Positions 54,862 through 64,000 of a stretch of DNA of 64,000 nt are shown piece after piece (the stretch's first letter is position 1; each line of letters begins with the position of its first letter). The notes beneath the pieces are model-generated. The model had not been told where the DNA came from. It searched no databases and saw only the letters and a list, made by a program, of their open reading frames with translations. The stretch lies in assembly GCF_019797825.1 (NCBI RefSeq), contig NZ_CP081855.1, positions 1,736,001 to 1,800,000 of the forward strand, in the 5' to 3' direction. Origin of the DNA: Limosilactobacillus panis (lineage in GTDB: Bacteria; Bacillota; Bacilli; Lactobacillales; Lactobacillaceae). The position numbers were made by a program, and so were the translations under genes.

Positions 54862-56535
54862 TTAGAATTCTTTCTTGAGAAGGTTGATTGCCACTACAAC
54901 GCTAGCGACCATAAGGCCAATAATTCCGAGTTTATTATCCTTATTACCAGTTTGTGGTAGTTGCGCGGATTCGGCACTGGATTGAGAATGCTCTACCGCT
55001 TTTACCGGTTGAGCTGGCTTGCCAGGATTCGTTGGCTGGACCGGACTCGTTGGCTTCGTTACGTTAGTTGACTTACCAGGTTCCACTGGCTCGCTTGGTG
55101 ACGTCGGCTGAACGGGGGTCACATTACTTGACTTGCCAGGCTTGCTGTCCTGAGACTTAACTGGACTTGTTGGTTGACTCGGCTGGTCCGACTTACCGGG
55201 CTGGCTATCTTGACTTTTGTCGATATCAGCCTTTACCGGTTGCTTACCATCACTTGGCTTACCAGGCGTATTCTTGCCACCATCTGGCTTCCCGTGATCC
55301 TTCGACGGTTCTACGAATTCTTCTTCCCCATGCCAATGTGGAATAACTGGGCGGGGGAATATCGGCGTTACGGGTTCCCATAAGTCCCAGCGGTGCGATT
55401 CGCCGCCGCGGATATTAACTGTTTGAGCCACCAGGTTCCCGTCGACATTTACGTCAACGTTTACTTCTGCGTTCGGAGCGAGCACACTTCCCATAAAGTA
55501 TCCACTAGAAATATTAACGGTCTTAACCTTATTTCCAAAGTTCCATAGAATATGGTTTGGCTTTGCGTGGCTTTCATTAGGCGACAATTGCGTATTATCA
55601 TCATAGATTAGCCTTGTCTTGGTTGCCAGATTAAGGGCATCCTTGGATGATTGAACATTAATGATGACAACCTGCCCATCTTTTGTGTCACTATCTAGTC
55701 CCTTGATAGTAATATCTTGCGGTTGTTCCAGGAAATCGCTAGAAAGTTCAATAATGACAACTTTTTCTTTAACGTTGCTGATGTCGATTGTCCGGTTGTT
55801 CATGTCACTAAAGTTAAGTACGACACCGTCTGATTGGTCCTTCCCTGTTAGTTAATCAGCGCGGCCGGCTAACTTGGTCAACTCGCCATCGATATCAATG
55901 TGGTTCTTGATGATCCGCACATCGCTCTTCTTGAGGTGGTCCATTCGGATACCATTAATAAAAACCTGGTCCCCGTTAAACGTGACATTGGTATCATCCC
56001 CCAAGACAACATCATTGTTGCCGGTCCGAAAGGCATTGGGGCCAATACCGCTGACCTTGCTGATGTAATAAGTATCCTTAGCGATGTGGTTAAAGGACTG
56101 ACCGCGGGTTCCAAATTCCTGCCCATTTAACAGTTCCCCCGTGGCAATATTCCCGTTAGTATCCACCTTGGAGGAAGTCTTTCCTGCAAAGATGTGGAAA
56201 CCAGCAGCCTTACCCAGTAGCTGGCCCTCATAAACAAGATTGCCATCCTTAGCTGCTGCGGTTTGTGTCGGTGGCGTGGCCACTTTATTTGCGATTTCTG
56301 TCGTAGCTTCCTGCGTACCATTGTTCGTGGCTATTGAACTCTTCAGTACAACGCTATTATTCGTCAGTACTTGGTTGTCGTTGCTTGCCTTAACAGCTCT
56401 CGTGGTGGTGCCATCATCGGCGCTTGCCTTCTGGCTCAAAACAGTATTTCCAAAAAAGATTACTGATATCAGTGCTGTTATCCATAATTTACCAGCTTTA
56501 TACAACTTGTAATGGTCCAGCGATTATTTATTCAC
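54862..56535 (-). pseudogene. LPQTG surface protein with choice-of-anchor-A-like domain, two in-frame TAA codons
   Basis: A single frame runs from GTG 56535 (AGGAG at 56545-56549) to 54862, interrupted by TAA at codon 4 (56524-56526) and again at 55852-55854. Both could be CAA (Gln) codons mutated. The N-terminus, read through, is a KxYKxGKxW signal (KLYKAGKLW), normally used for accessory Sec export. Next come LLGKAAGFHIFAGKTSS and IDISNVKEKVVIIEL, a choice-of-anchor-A-like adhesive domain. A Pro/Ser/Lys-rich wall-spanning stalk and a sortase signal follow: LPQTGNKDNK, hydrophobic helix, KKEF. Segments 55856-56505 and 54862-55803 are open but lack ribosome binding sites. Confidence 0.8.
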
Positions 56536-56925
56536 AATAACTTACTCCTAATTAATAAAATTTAGCATTAACCAATTTACTATAGGGATGGGGACTGAAC
56601 CAGATTTAAATGTTTTAATAACAACTTATGATTATTAACCAAGTCAATTAATACTGATAAATGGCCCCATTACATTTTTTATAGAATAATATCTGCAATT
56701 TAAGGCGTATCATTCCATTAGGAATCATATGTATAACGTTTTACTTCTAAATCATCCGCGGTCGATAAATAAGTAAACCATCATAAAATAGGTCCTAACA
56801 AATTAAGCGATAAGTATGTTTTTTACAAATTTTAGTTTTTGTTCAGCAGTCCGTTTCCTTTTCGGGAAATGCAATTCACCCCCAGTACCGTACACTTTCG
56901 GCACTGGGGGTGAATCAATTAGTAT
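56536..56925. other. Intergenic region with surface-protein promoter and ltaS terminator
   Basis: AT-rich, without a gene. It holds the promoter of the surface-protein gene and, at 56874-56915, a hairpin pairing ATTCACCCCCAGT with ACTGGGGGTGAAT, the probable ltaS terminator. Confidence 0.6.
56874..56915 (-). terminator. Terminator of the LtaS-like gene
   Basis: 13-bp perfect stem with a 16-nt loop, 11 bp after the stop codon of the LtaS-like gene. Weak T-tail. Confidence 0.7.
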
Positions 56926-59022
56926 TTATGGCTTCGGAAAGCTTAACTTTGGGTAGTCCTTTAGTTCCGGAGCATTTGTTGTGTACTCATCAAACGTACT
57001 CTGGTTGTCGTTTTCTGCCTTAACACTTGTCTTTTTCTTCTTCTGGGCATTCTTCAGGTTCTGGAGGCCCTTCTTCAGGTTGTAAGTGTAGTCCTTCTTA
57101 TTAACCTTCTTGAAGTCAGGGAGCTTGTAGAACCGCAGGAGGTCGCCATTCATGACCCGGTCAGATAGGCCAAGATCCGTCGTGACGTACTTTTGAATCT
57201 TACTAAAGGCCTTCTTTTGCTTTGGCGTTGCCTTAGTAATCTGCTTACCGTTCTTTGTGTAGTAGTAATCACCATTGTACTTAGTGTACTTTGGCGTTAC
57301 CCAATCACCGTTTCTAAACGGTACAATCTGGTTCCGCTGTGGTGACAAAAGGTCCTGACCAAACTGGATGTAATTCTTGGAGCTAATTCCTAACAGGTCT
57401 TCCAGGGTTGGCAGCACGTCAATTTCACCACCATAGGTATGATCAATGCCACCCTTCAGCCCTTGCATGTTAATCATAAATGGGACCTTTTGGAACATTG
57501 CCAAGTCGTAGTTAGTGATCTTCTTCTTGTGCAGGACCTGGGCAATCGCGTTCTGGTGGTTATTGGAGATTCCGTAGTGGTCTCCGTACAGAATCAGAAC
57601 ACTGTTTTGCCGTAAGCCGGACTTATCAAGGTAGTCTAGGAATTCACCCAGTGATTCATCCAGGTAACGGGCTGTCTGAACATACGGGTCAACGGTGTCG
57701 TCACCAGTATGCCAGCCCTCAATATCCTTATTCTGCTTATCAAGAATGTAAGGATAGTGGTTAGTAACCGTAATCAACTTAGCGTAGAACGGTTGCGGCA
57801 GTTGTTCGACGTAGTGGGCACTTTCCTTTAAGAAGATCTTATCCTTCATCCCGTAGCCAACGTCGTAATCCTTAGTCTTTGGGAAGTACTCCTTACTAAA
57901 GAAGTACTGATAGCCAAAGGACTTATAAGCATTATCCCGGTTCCAGAAACTTGGGACGTCCCCGTGGAAGGATGCCGTCGTGTAACCCAGCTTTTGATGC
58001 AGGAGGGCCGGAGCAGATTGGAAGGTGTTCGTCGTTCCGTCTGTTACCATTGCCGATCCTTCTGGTAACCCGAAGAGTGAGTTTTCCAGCATCATTTCCG
58101 CATCGGCCGTCTTACCTTGACCAACCTGGTGGAAGAAGTTATCAAAGGCCAAGGTGTCATCAGCATGGTAAAGCTTATCCAGGTTGGGCATTACTTCTTG
58201 ACCATCCTGCTTGTAATCAATCATGAACTGTTGGAGACTTTCCAAGTGGATCACGAAGATGTTCTTGCCACGGGCAACTCCCTTATACTGGATGTTTGGT
58301 CCCGCATAATTATGGTGAATAAAGTTAAGAACCGGTTTCAACTGATCCTGGTCAGCCCGGGCTTTGATGACACTGTTATGGGTCGTCTTCACCCCATCAT
58401 AAATGGTGTACGCCTGCAAGCCGAGGTATTTGACAATGTAGTTATTATCAAATGTCCGGGTTAAAAGCTGTGAACGGTTGGATTCGGCCATCCCCAGGTT
58501 GGCACCAAAAAGGATAAAGCCGAGAGCCGTTACGGTAATGGCATAGCGGGTCTTAAAACGCCGCATGTCAACCCGGATGATGTGAAACAGCAAGACTAGA
58601 GCCAAGATAATTACGTCAGCGTAGACCAGAAAATCTCCCGGACGCATGATTCCCATTAAACTCTTACCGAGGTTGTTAGAAGTCGCTCCAGAACCCTTGA
58701 TAACGTTAAAAGTAATGAAATCAGAGAATTCACGATAGTACAGGATGTTGGAGAATAGCCACGTCGACAAAAGGGCGTTAATAATCAACATTAACCAGTA
58801 TGACAACCGTCCCCGGAAGTACAGCGCAATCCCTAGGAAGACCAGGGCTCCCGGTATTGTATTAAAGGCGAGCAGGAAGTGTTGCATGCTTCCCTTAACA
58901 CCAAGGTTAAATTCATTCTGGTATGCCCAATAACTCTTAAGGCAGAATAAGAGTACGGCGAGCAGAAAGAACCCTAACTTGGTATTCAAGCCACGTCGCA
59001 ACTTTTGCAACGCTGTTTTCAT
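56926..59022 (-). CDS. ltaS: LtaS-like lipoteichoic acid synthase (sulfatase superfamily)
   Basis: This 698-aa protein has five N-terminal membrane helices (about residues 15-210) and an extracellular alkaline-phosphatase/sulfatase domain. Active-site features: VIHLESLQQ (metal Glu), GQGKTADAEM (Thr nucleophile), ILYGDHYGIS (metal Asp/His). LtaS polymerises glycerol phosphate from phosphatidylglycerol. The C-terminus has a basic region (KNAQKKKKTSVKAE) and a longer tail. GGAGG favours ATG 59022; the frame is open to 59037. Confidence 0.92.
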   Translation of the reverse strand: MKTALQKLRRGLNTKLGFFLLAVLLFCLKSYWAYQNEFNLGVKGSMQHFLLAFNTIPGALVFLGIALYFRGRLSYWLMLIINALLSTWLFSNILYYREFSDFITFNVIKGSGATSNNLGKSLMGIMRPGDFLVYADVIILALVLLFHIIRVDMRRFKTRYAITVTALGFILFGANLGMAESNRSQLLTRTFDNNYIVKYLGLQAYTIYDGVKTTHNSVIKARADQDQLKPVLNFIHHNYAGPNIQYKGVARGKNIFVIHLESLQQFMIDYKQDGQEVMPNLDKLYHADDTLAFDNFFHQVGQGKTADAEMMLENSLFGLPEGSAMVTDGTTNTFQSAPALLHQKLGYTTASFHGDVPSFWNRDNAYKSFGYQYFFSKEYFPKTKDYDVGYGMKDKIFLKESAHYVEQLPQPFYAKLITVTNHYPYILDKQNKDIEGWHTGDDTVDPYVQTARYLDESLGEFLDYLDKSGLRQNSVLILYGDHYGISNNHQNAIAQVLHKKKITNYDLAMFQKVPFMINMQGLKGGIDHTYGGEIDVLPTLEDLLGISSKNYIQFGQDLLSPQRNQIVPFRNGDWVTPKYTKYNGDYYYTKNGKQITKATPKQKKAFSKIQKYVTTDLGLSDRVMNGDLLRFYKLPDFKKVNKKDYTYNLKKGLQNLKNAQKKKKTSVKAENDNQSTFDEYTTNAPELKDYPKLSFPKP

Positions 59023-59225
59023 AATTTGTTCCTCCATAAAAAAATATCAACTTAAACAATAATACATTCTGCTAACGAATAGCAATCACCAAAGCGGCTT
59101 TTTTTCAAAAAGTTTAAATTTACCAGCCACAAATTTAGTGGGTACCGCTTTCAATATCTTACTTTCTTATATTAAACATGTTATCATTTATCGGCATTAT
59201 TTAATCAAGGGGGAGTTGATTCACC

Positions 59226-60166
59226 ATGTCACTCAGTAAAAAGCAAGCCGACCTGATGTTATTTGTTGTTGCCATTCTCTGGGGAAGCAGCTACGTCTTC
59301 GCCAAATTGACGGTCGATGCTGGCATGCACTCCGGGCTGATTAATGCCTGTCGAGGGACGATGTGTGTTGCTGCTGGCAGCCTAATCTTTTTCAAGAAGC
59401 TTCGACACATGACCTGGGTTGACGTCCGCTTGGGTCTTACCATCGGGACAATCAACTTTCTCGGCTACTACCTGCAGACGGATGCCCTACGTTACACGAC
59501 CCCTGCCAAAAACGCCTTTTTGACGACCTTGTACATTGTGGTGGCCCCACTCCTGCTGTGGCTATTCTGGCATGAGCGTCCCCAGCGAAAGGCATATTTT
59601 TCAATTGACCTTTCAATCATCGGCATGGCAATTATTACCAACATCTTAAAAAGTAACCTTCACCTGCAGTTTGGTGATGTTTTAACGCTAATCTCCACTA
59701 TCTTCTGGGCCGCTCAAATCATCTTCTTTGCTAAGTACGCACCCCACGCCTCCAGCCCCTGGGTCCTGATCTTCATGATTGGAATCTGCCAGGGTACTTA
59801 TGGTTGGATTACAACCTTTCTCTTTGAGCGCCCTACCCTGGTGCATGTTCACTGGATCCAGGCGTTGATTCCATTGGCAATCCTAGCCATTGGGGTAACC
59901 TTTCTCGCCCAGGGGATGCAAATCACTGGACAAGCATATACGGATCCGACCAGGGGATGCAAATCACTGGACAAGCATATACGGATCCGACCACGGCCGG
60001 CTTAATCCTGATGCTAGAATCATTTTTTGCCAGTGTTATGTCCGTCATTATGGGCTATGACCCCCTGACCCCACAATTAGTTATCGGTGGTTTTATTCTT
60101 CTGGTCGCCAATGCCATCATGCAGGTGAATATCCATATTCCTTTCTTAAAACGGAAGGCGCTATAA
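59226..60166 (+). pseudogene. EamA/DMT-family transporter, frameshifted by a 41-bp tandem duplication
   Basis: The gene begins ATG 59226 after GGGGGAG. The first frame stops at 60003-60005 after reading the wrong frame; the second runs 59957-60166. A perfect 41-bp tandem duplication (59911-59992) adds 41 bases and breaks the frame. With one unit removed the product would be 299 aa with ten helices, the normal DMT size. As read, the last two helices are lost. Substrate is unknown. Confidence 0.85.
59911..59992 (+). repeat. Perfect 41-bp tandem duplication inside the DMT transporter gene
   Basis: Units at 59911-59951 and 59952-59992 are identical (each starts AGGGGATGCAAATCACTGG and ends CGGATCCGACC). 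Loss of one unit by slippage would restore the gene exactly. Confidence 0.95.
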
Positions 60167-60171
60167 AAAAT

Positions 60172-60212
60172 AAACGAAGCTGAGAAAAATGTGATTTCCC
60201 AGCTTCGTTTTT
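60172..60212. terminator. Bidirectional terminator between the transporter and helD
   Basis: AAACGAAGCTG and CAGCTTCGTTT pair, extended by GAAA/TTTC, with T-tracts on both strands. The two flanking genes converge here. Confidence 0.8.
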
Positions 60213-60214
60213 TA

Positions 60215-62515
60215 CTATTTCTTGATTAACTCATACTCGTCTGTAGGCACCTTGGCAATCAACCTGGTTGGCTGCCCGACGGTAACCAACGTCAGTGCGT
60301 GCATTGCCCGGGAGCAAATCGTGTAGAGGAGTTGACGCTCATCATCCCCATGGTACTGGTGGTCATTTGCGTTCCACACGATCACAGCATCGAACTCAAG
60401 GCCCTTAGCCAAAAAGGACGGCACAATGATGGCTCCTTTTACGAGCCGTTGATTTTCCGTCCGAATCAGGGTTGTCTTGACGTTGCGACGTTCCAAAGCC
60501 CGGTGTAGCTGTTCGCTATCCTCAAGGGTCTTACCAATGATGGCCACTGCATCGTGTTCTCCCTGATACTTCTTAAGGGCCGCAACCAGGGCATCGACGC
60601 CCCCGTCAAAGTCGGCGGCGGTGATCACTTGCGGCAGTTCACCATTCCGGTTAAAGGCCTCGATTGCCTCACCATTTTCCAGGATATGCTTGGTAAAGTT
60701 AGTAATCTGCTTGGTCGACCGGTAGGACTTGGTTAGTTTCACTACCCGCGTTTTTTCGGGATCAAACATCGTACTCAGTTGACGAAGTAGCGACCGGCTA
60801 TTCTCGTGGGTAAAGATTGCCTGGTTGAGGTCCCCCAACAAGGTGAACTTTGCCCGAGGAAAGCGGTACTTCAGGTAGGCTAACTGGTAGGCGTCGTAGT
60901 CCTGAACCTCATCGACAAAGACGTAGCGGATATCGCGCTGGCCGTGCTTACCCGTGATCAAGTCATACAGGTAAAGGTAGATTGTAATCCCGTCAGCGCT
61001 GATGTTGTGCTTCTTCAGCTCCGCCTTAGTTCCGTCCACAAAGGTGGTCCACTGGTCGGCAGTCAGGTTAAAATCCGATAGGTCAACCAGCTTTGGGGTT
61101 ACTCGTAACAGGTGCAGGTACTGGGCATTAATATTTAGCCACAGGTTGTGGTTGATGGCCTGCTTGATTGGTTCAAAAGCCTTCATAACAATCTTCCGGG
61201 CCAGGAACTTGAATTCCTTATCGTCACTTTCAAACTCGCGCGGCTGGTTGGCAAACAAGGTGTCAAGTTCTTCCTTACTCAGGTCCTGGATTCGCTGTTC
61301 CACCCACTTACTGCGCATTTCGCTGCTGACCCGGCGGTTAAGGTACTTAATCAGTTCTTCCTTAGTCCCGTCCAGCCGGTTACCAAGGTTATAATTATTG
61401 TTAAAGGAGTAGTAAATTTCGCGAATCTTCTCCTTGCTGATGAAAACCTTCTTGTTAAACATGATGTTACGGAAACGCATGTTAGCGTGGCCGAGGTGCT
61501 TGGCGTACCGTGCCGTGGCCTTGAAGTATTGAAGGCTCGTGCACAGGCGTTGGGCGTTTTGGCTAACTTCATCCTGACGGGCTTCAAAGCGTTGAGCCAG
61601 CGTCTGGACATGTAGCCGGGGAACACGGCGGTTAGCGAACTGGAAGTAGGTCATCTGGACCATGTTGTGTTCGCCCAGTTCCGGCAACACCTGGTCAATG
61701 TAGTCGTTGAAGAGCTGATTTGGTGAAAAGAGGATGACCTGTGAGGATGACAGGTTCCCCCGGTACCGATACAAAAGCCAGGCGACCCGTTGGAGGACAG
61801 CGGCCGTCTTTCCGGAACCCGCGGCCCCCTGGACAAAGAGGAGGTTATCTTTCGTATCCCGGATAATCTCGTTCTGGGTCCGCTGAATGGTGGTGACGAT
61901 GCTCTTCATCTTAGTGCTGGAGTGGTTGCCCAGCGCTTCTAAAAGCATCTGGTCCCCGACCTGTTCGTCTGTATCGAAGATCGTTACAATAGTGCCATTC
62001 TTAATTTGGAACTGCCGTTTGAGGGTCATATTGACCTCCTGGGGGCCCACCGGGGTGTCATACTTCACCTTACCGAGTTTTCCCTCATAATAAACGGAAG
62101 AAATCGGTGCCCGCCAGTCGTAGATCAAGAAGTGGTCGGGCTTGTCACTAAACGATGCCAGGCCAATATAGATTGACTCTGGCTGGTCTGTCCCCTTTTC
62201 CTGGAAGTCAATCCGGGCAAAGTACGGTTTCTTCTCCAAGCGCTCCAAAGTTGCCAGGTGGTCCGCCGCGTGCTGCCAGCTGTTATTCCGTTCATCCAGC
62301 ATCTGTTGCTGGGCCCGAAAGGACATCGCCGTGTCCATCATCCCGGAATACGTCGTGGTGTTTAAGTGAATGTCATTCGTCTGCTTGTTGATATCTTCAA
62401 TATCGTTTTTGGCCGTGCTAATTCGCTGCGCGGCCTTTCCCTTGGCCTTCTTGATCTCAGCTAAAACGTGGTCAAGGTGCTTCTGCTCATATTCTATTAC
62501 CGAATTTTCAGTCAC
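60215..62515 (-). CDS. helD: HelD-like RNA polymerase recycling ATPase (UvrD/Rep superfamily)
   Basis: This 766-aa protein has an N-terminal coiled coil (about residues 5-60) as in HelD, Walker A VQGAAGSGKTAAVL near residue 231, Walker B VFVDEVQDY near residue 530, and C-terminal helicase motifs (KSYRST, LAKGLEFDAVIV). HelD releases stalled RNA polymerase from DNA. GTG at 62513-62515 follows AAAGGTAGGG. Length is typical. Confidence 0.92.
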   Translation of the reverse strand: MTENSVIEYEQKHLDHVLAEIKKAKGKAAQRISTAKNDIEDINKQTNDIHLNTTTYSGMMDTAMSFRAQQQMLDERNNSWQHAADHLATLERLEKKPYFARIDFQEKGTDQPESIYIGLASFSDKPDHFLIYDWRAPISSVYYEGKLGKVKYDTPVGPQEVNMTLKRQFQIKNGTIVTIFDTDEQVGDQMLLEALGNHSSTKMKSIVTTIQRTQNEIIRDTKDNLLFVQGAAGSGKTAAVLQRVAWLLYRYRGNLSSSQVILFSPNQLFNDYIDQVLPELGEHNMVQMTYFQFANRRVPRLHVQTLAQRFEARQDEVSQNAQRLCTSLQYFKATARYAKHLGHANMRFRNIMFNKKVFISKEKIREIYYSFNNNYNLGNRLDGTKEELIKYLNRRVSSEMRSKWVEQRIQDLSKEELDTLFANQPREFESDDKEFKFLARKIVMKAFEPIKQAINHNLWLNINAQYLHLLRVTPKLVDLSDFNLTADQWTTFVDGTKAELKKHNISADGITIYLYLYDLITGKHGQRDIRYVFVDEVQDYDAYQLAYLKYRFPRAKFTLLGDLNQAIFTHENSRSLLRQLSTMFDPEKTRVVKLTKSYRSTKQITNFTKHILENGEAIEAFNRNGELPQVITAADFDGGVDALVAALKKYQGEHDAVAIIGKTLEDSEQLHRALERRNVKTTLIRTENQRLVKGAIIVPSFLAKGLEFDAVIVWNANDHQYHGDDERQLLYTICSRAMHALTLVTVGQPTRLIAKVPTDEYELIKK

Positions 62516-62713
62516 GAGGATTCCCTACCTTTCAGGATTTCAAAATCGTTTTTCCATTATAGCATTCCCAACTTATATCTGTTAGTGTTTGGCCCCGTCG
62601 CCACAAAAAGGCCATTGTTTAAGGCTGGCTTAATTTTAAAGCGGATTGCTAGTCAACGACGGTGTAAACATTCTAAAATAGAATTAATAAATTCGTTGGA
62701 AGGGGGCGCTTAT

Positions 62714-63364
62714 ATGGCCCACATTTTTTATATTCTGACTCACATTGCGGAAATCCTTATCCCAATGTTTGAGTGGCTTGGTCCGTGGAGCTACCTAATC
62801 TTGTTCGTGATTGTCTTCATGGAAACCGGCCTGGTGGTCTTCCCCTGGTTGCCGGGGGGCTCACTCGTCTTTTTGACTAGCTCCTTTATCGCCGTCCACC
62901 CAATTCTCAAGATGCAAATTGTCATCCCCGTCTTCTTCTTTGCGGCCTTCATTGGTGACTCAGTCAACTACTTCATTGGCCACAGCCTGTCACGCTGGCA
63001 CTGGCTGCAAAAGCACCTTAACGGCCCCCGGATGCTGCGGGCAAAGGAATATCTCGACAAGTATGGCTTCTGGGCCGTCGCTTTCGGGCGCTTTATTCCT
63101 TTCATCCGTTCCTTTATCCCGACCATTTCTGGAATGATGCACTACCGTTTCCGCCACTTTACGGTCGGTAACTTCGTCGGGGTAGCTCTCTGGGTGGTCC
63201 TCGGCTGTGGTGCAGGTTACTTCTTCGGTAGTATTCCGCTCGTCCACGACCACTTCTCCCTCGTGATTCTGGCAATGACCTCCTGTACCGCCTTGACCGG
63301 ATTGGGGATGTGGGGCATTAAGTTGATCCGCCAGCGAATCATCCGAAAGAATCGGATGCTCTAA
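62714..63364 (+). CDS. DedA/SNARE-associated membrane protein
   Basis: This 216-aa membrane protein has the DedA pattern: FMETGLVVFPWLPGGSL, FIGDSVNYFIGHSLSR, then KYGFWAVAFGRFIPFIRSFIPTISG with the conserved Arg residues and Gly. DedA proteins act in lipid carrier (undecaprenyl phosphate) flipping. ATG 62714 follows GGAAGGGGG; the open frame starts at 62468 without a site. It is divergent from helD. Confidence 0.9.
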   Translation: MAHIFYILTHIAEILIPMFEWLGPWSYLILFVIVFMETGLVVFPWLPGGSLVFLTSSFIAVHPILKMQIVIPVFFFAAFIGDSVNYFIGHSLSRWHWLQKHLNGPRMLRAKEYLDKYGFWAVAFGRFIPFIRSFIPTISGMMHYRFRHFTVGNFVGVALWVVLGCGAGYFFGSIPLVHDHFSLVILAMTSCTALTGLGMWGIKLIRQRIIRKNRML

Positions 63365-63387
63365 GGGTTCTCTGGTTATTTTTGTAC

Positions 63388-63419
63388 GCTATTCATGGTA
63401 AAATATGAATAGCTTTTTT
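63388..63419 (+). terminator. Terminator of the DedA gene
   Basis: GCTATTCAT pairs with ATGAATAGC followed by TTTTTT, 24 bp after the stop codon. Confidence 0.8.
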
Positions 63420-63449
63420 CATTATTAGGAGACAAAGGAGTTTTTACGT

Positions 63450-64000
63450 ATGGCAATTACCGCTTATTTTGTTCGTCATGGTCAAACCTACCTCAACCGT
63501 TACAATCGCGTTCAAGGATGGTCCGATGCGCCGCTTACTGCAAAGGGTAAAGCAGACGCGCAACGAACGGGTAAGGTGCTGGCCAACGTTAACTTTGACT
63601 ACGTCTTCAGCAGTGACCTCGCCCGGACGATGGCAACTTCGCGCCTCCTGCTTGCGGCGGACCCAAATACAGATATCAAGGAGCCCACGCCAGAGCCGGC
63701 CTTTCGTGAAGAGTTCTTCGGTAGCTTCGAGGGATTAAACGGTTCGGCCGTCACCGACTTTCTTTCCGGGGAAGAAGACTTTCACTCCTTCTCTGACATG
63801 CTTGCCGGCTGGGGCCCTGACAAGTTAAAGGATAAGCTGGCCGCTGCGGACCCTTATGGCGACGCCGAAGATCACGTCCAATTTTGGAACCGGGTTAACA
63901 AGGGGATGGACCGACTCCGGGCCCTCCCAGATGGGTCAACCGTCATCGTGATTTCCCACGGTATGACCATTCGTTCAATTGCCGAACACTTCGGCTACCA
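63450..64000 (+). CDS. Histidine phosphatase (phosphoglycerate mutase-like), 3' end outside the window
   Basis: The first 183 codons are present. The catalytic motif FVRHGQTYLN (His11) lies at residues 8-17, Arg in SSDLARTMAT and the second catalytic His in ISHGMTIR are visible. The domain is the branch 1 histidine phosphatase fold. It may be a broad phosphatase rather than glycolytic mutase. ATG follows AAAGGAG. Confidence 0.9.
   Translation, partial: MAITAYFVRHGQTYLNRYNRVQGWSDAPLTAKGKADAQRTGKVLANVNFDYVFSSDLARTMATSRLLLAADPNTDIKEPTPEPAFREEFFGSFEGLNGSAVTDFLSGEEDFHSFSDMLAGWGPDKLKDKLAAADPYGDAEDHVQFWNRVNKGMDRLRALPDGSTVIVISHGMTIRSIAEHFGY

Noticed and set aside
54577..54960. 127-aa plus-strand ORF across the copper promoter
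   Set aside because: It spans the CopY boxes and a terminator and lies antisense to two real genes.
59957..60166. Independent 69-aa membrane protein gene
   Set aside because: It is the 3' end of the DMT transporter gene displaced by the tandem duplication.
1..64000. CRISPR arrays, tRNA or rRNA genes
   Set aside because: I found no regularly spaced repeats, cas genes, or recognisable tRNA or rRNA sequence; a covariance-model search would be needed to exclude small RNAs.

Overview
The window looks like chromosome of a heterofermentative lactobacillus, most probably Limosilactobacillus fermentum or a close relative. The reasons are the protein character of guaA, coaA, preTA, ltaS and helD, strong AAGGAGG-type ribosome binding sites, H2O-forming NADH oxidase, KxYKxGKxW and LPQTG surface-protein signals, and a dense load of lactobacillus-type IS elements and group II introns. 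Species is inferred from gene content only.

Layout. 1-3229 is core or accessory chromosome: a multicopper oxidase running off the left edge, a Fic gene broken by an amber codon, and a DUF4767-like lipoprotein. About 3230-29328 is a 26-kb integrative and mobilizable element (IME) inserted at the 3' end of guaA. It carries a tyrosine integrase and excisionase-like protein, a mobilization block (MobC, MOBP-type relaxase, a nested membrane protein, a companion gene), a HUH/SF3-type Rep protein, an orphan 356-aa gene, and a type 1-like BREX phage-defence operon (brxA-brxB-brxC-pglX-[AbrB-type antitoxin-Doc toxin]-pglZ). No brxL is visible. The IME also holds one intact IS982-family element, a decayed one, an intact group II intron and a decayed intron.

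29322-48132 is chromosome: guaA, a degenerate triosephosphate-isomerase paralogue with a 29-codon ORF after it, an AAA ATPase, an NADH oxidase divergent from an FNR/CRP regulator with a perfect FNR box, coaA, the reductive pyrimidine genes preA and preT, a truncated gluconate permease with a LacI regulator, and molybdopterin genes moaC and moaA. It is interrupted by an IS1182-family element, a second IS982 copy identical at the protein level and inverted relative to the first, and an IS3-family element sitting in the loop of the moaC/moaA terminator.

48239-52399 is a nested mobile-element pile-up: a truncated group II intron was hit by an IS1182-family element, whose transposase gene was then split by a full-length group II intron. 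52409-64000 returns to chromosome: a CopY-box-controlled cupredoxin-CopA copper operon, an LPQTG surface-protein gene killed by two in-frame TAA codons, an LtaS-like enzyme, a DMT transporter frameshifted by a 41-bp tandem duplication, HelD, a DedA protein and the start of a histidine-phosphatase gene.

The main novelty candidates are the BREX variant (no visible brxL, toxin-antitoxin pair embedded and overlapping pglZ, an unrecognised gene facing it), the four group II intron copies in different stages of decay whose three visible 5' junctions lie just after terminator-like hairpins, and the run of recently broken genes.
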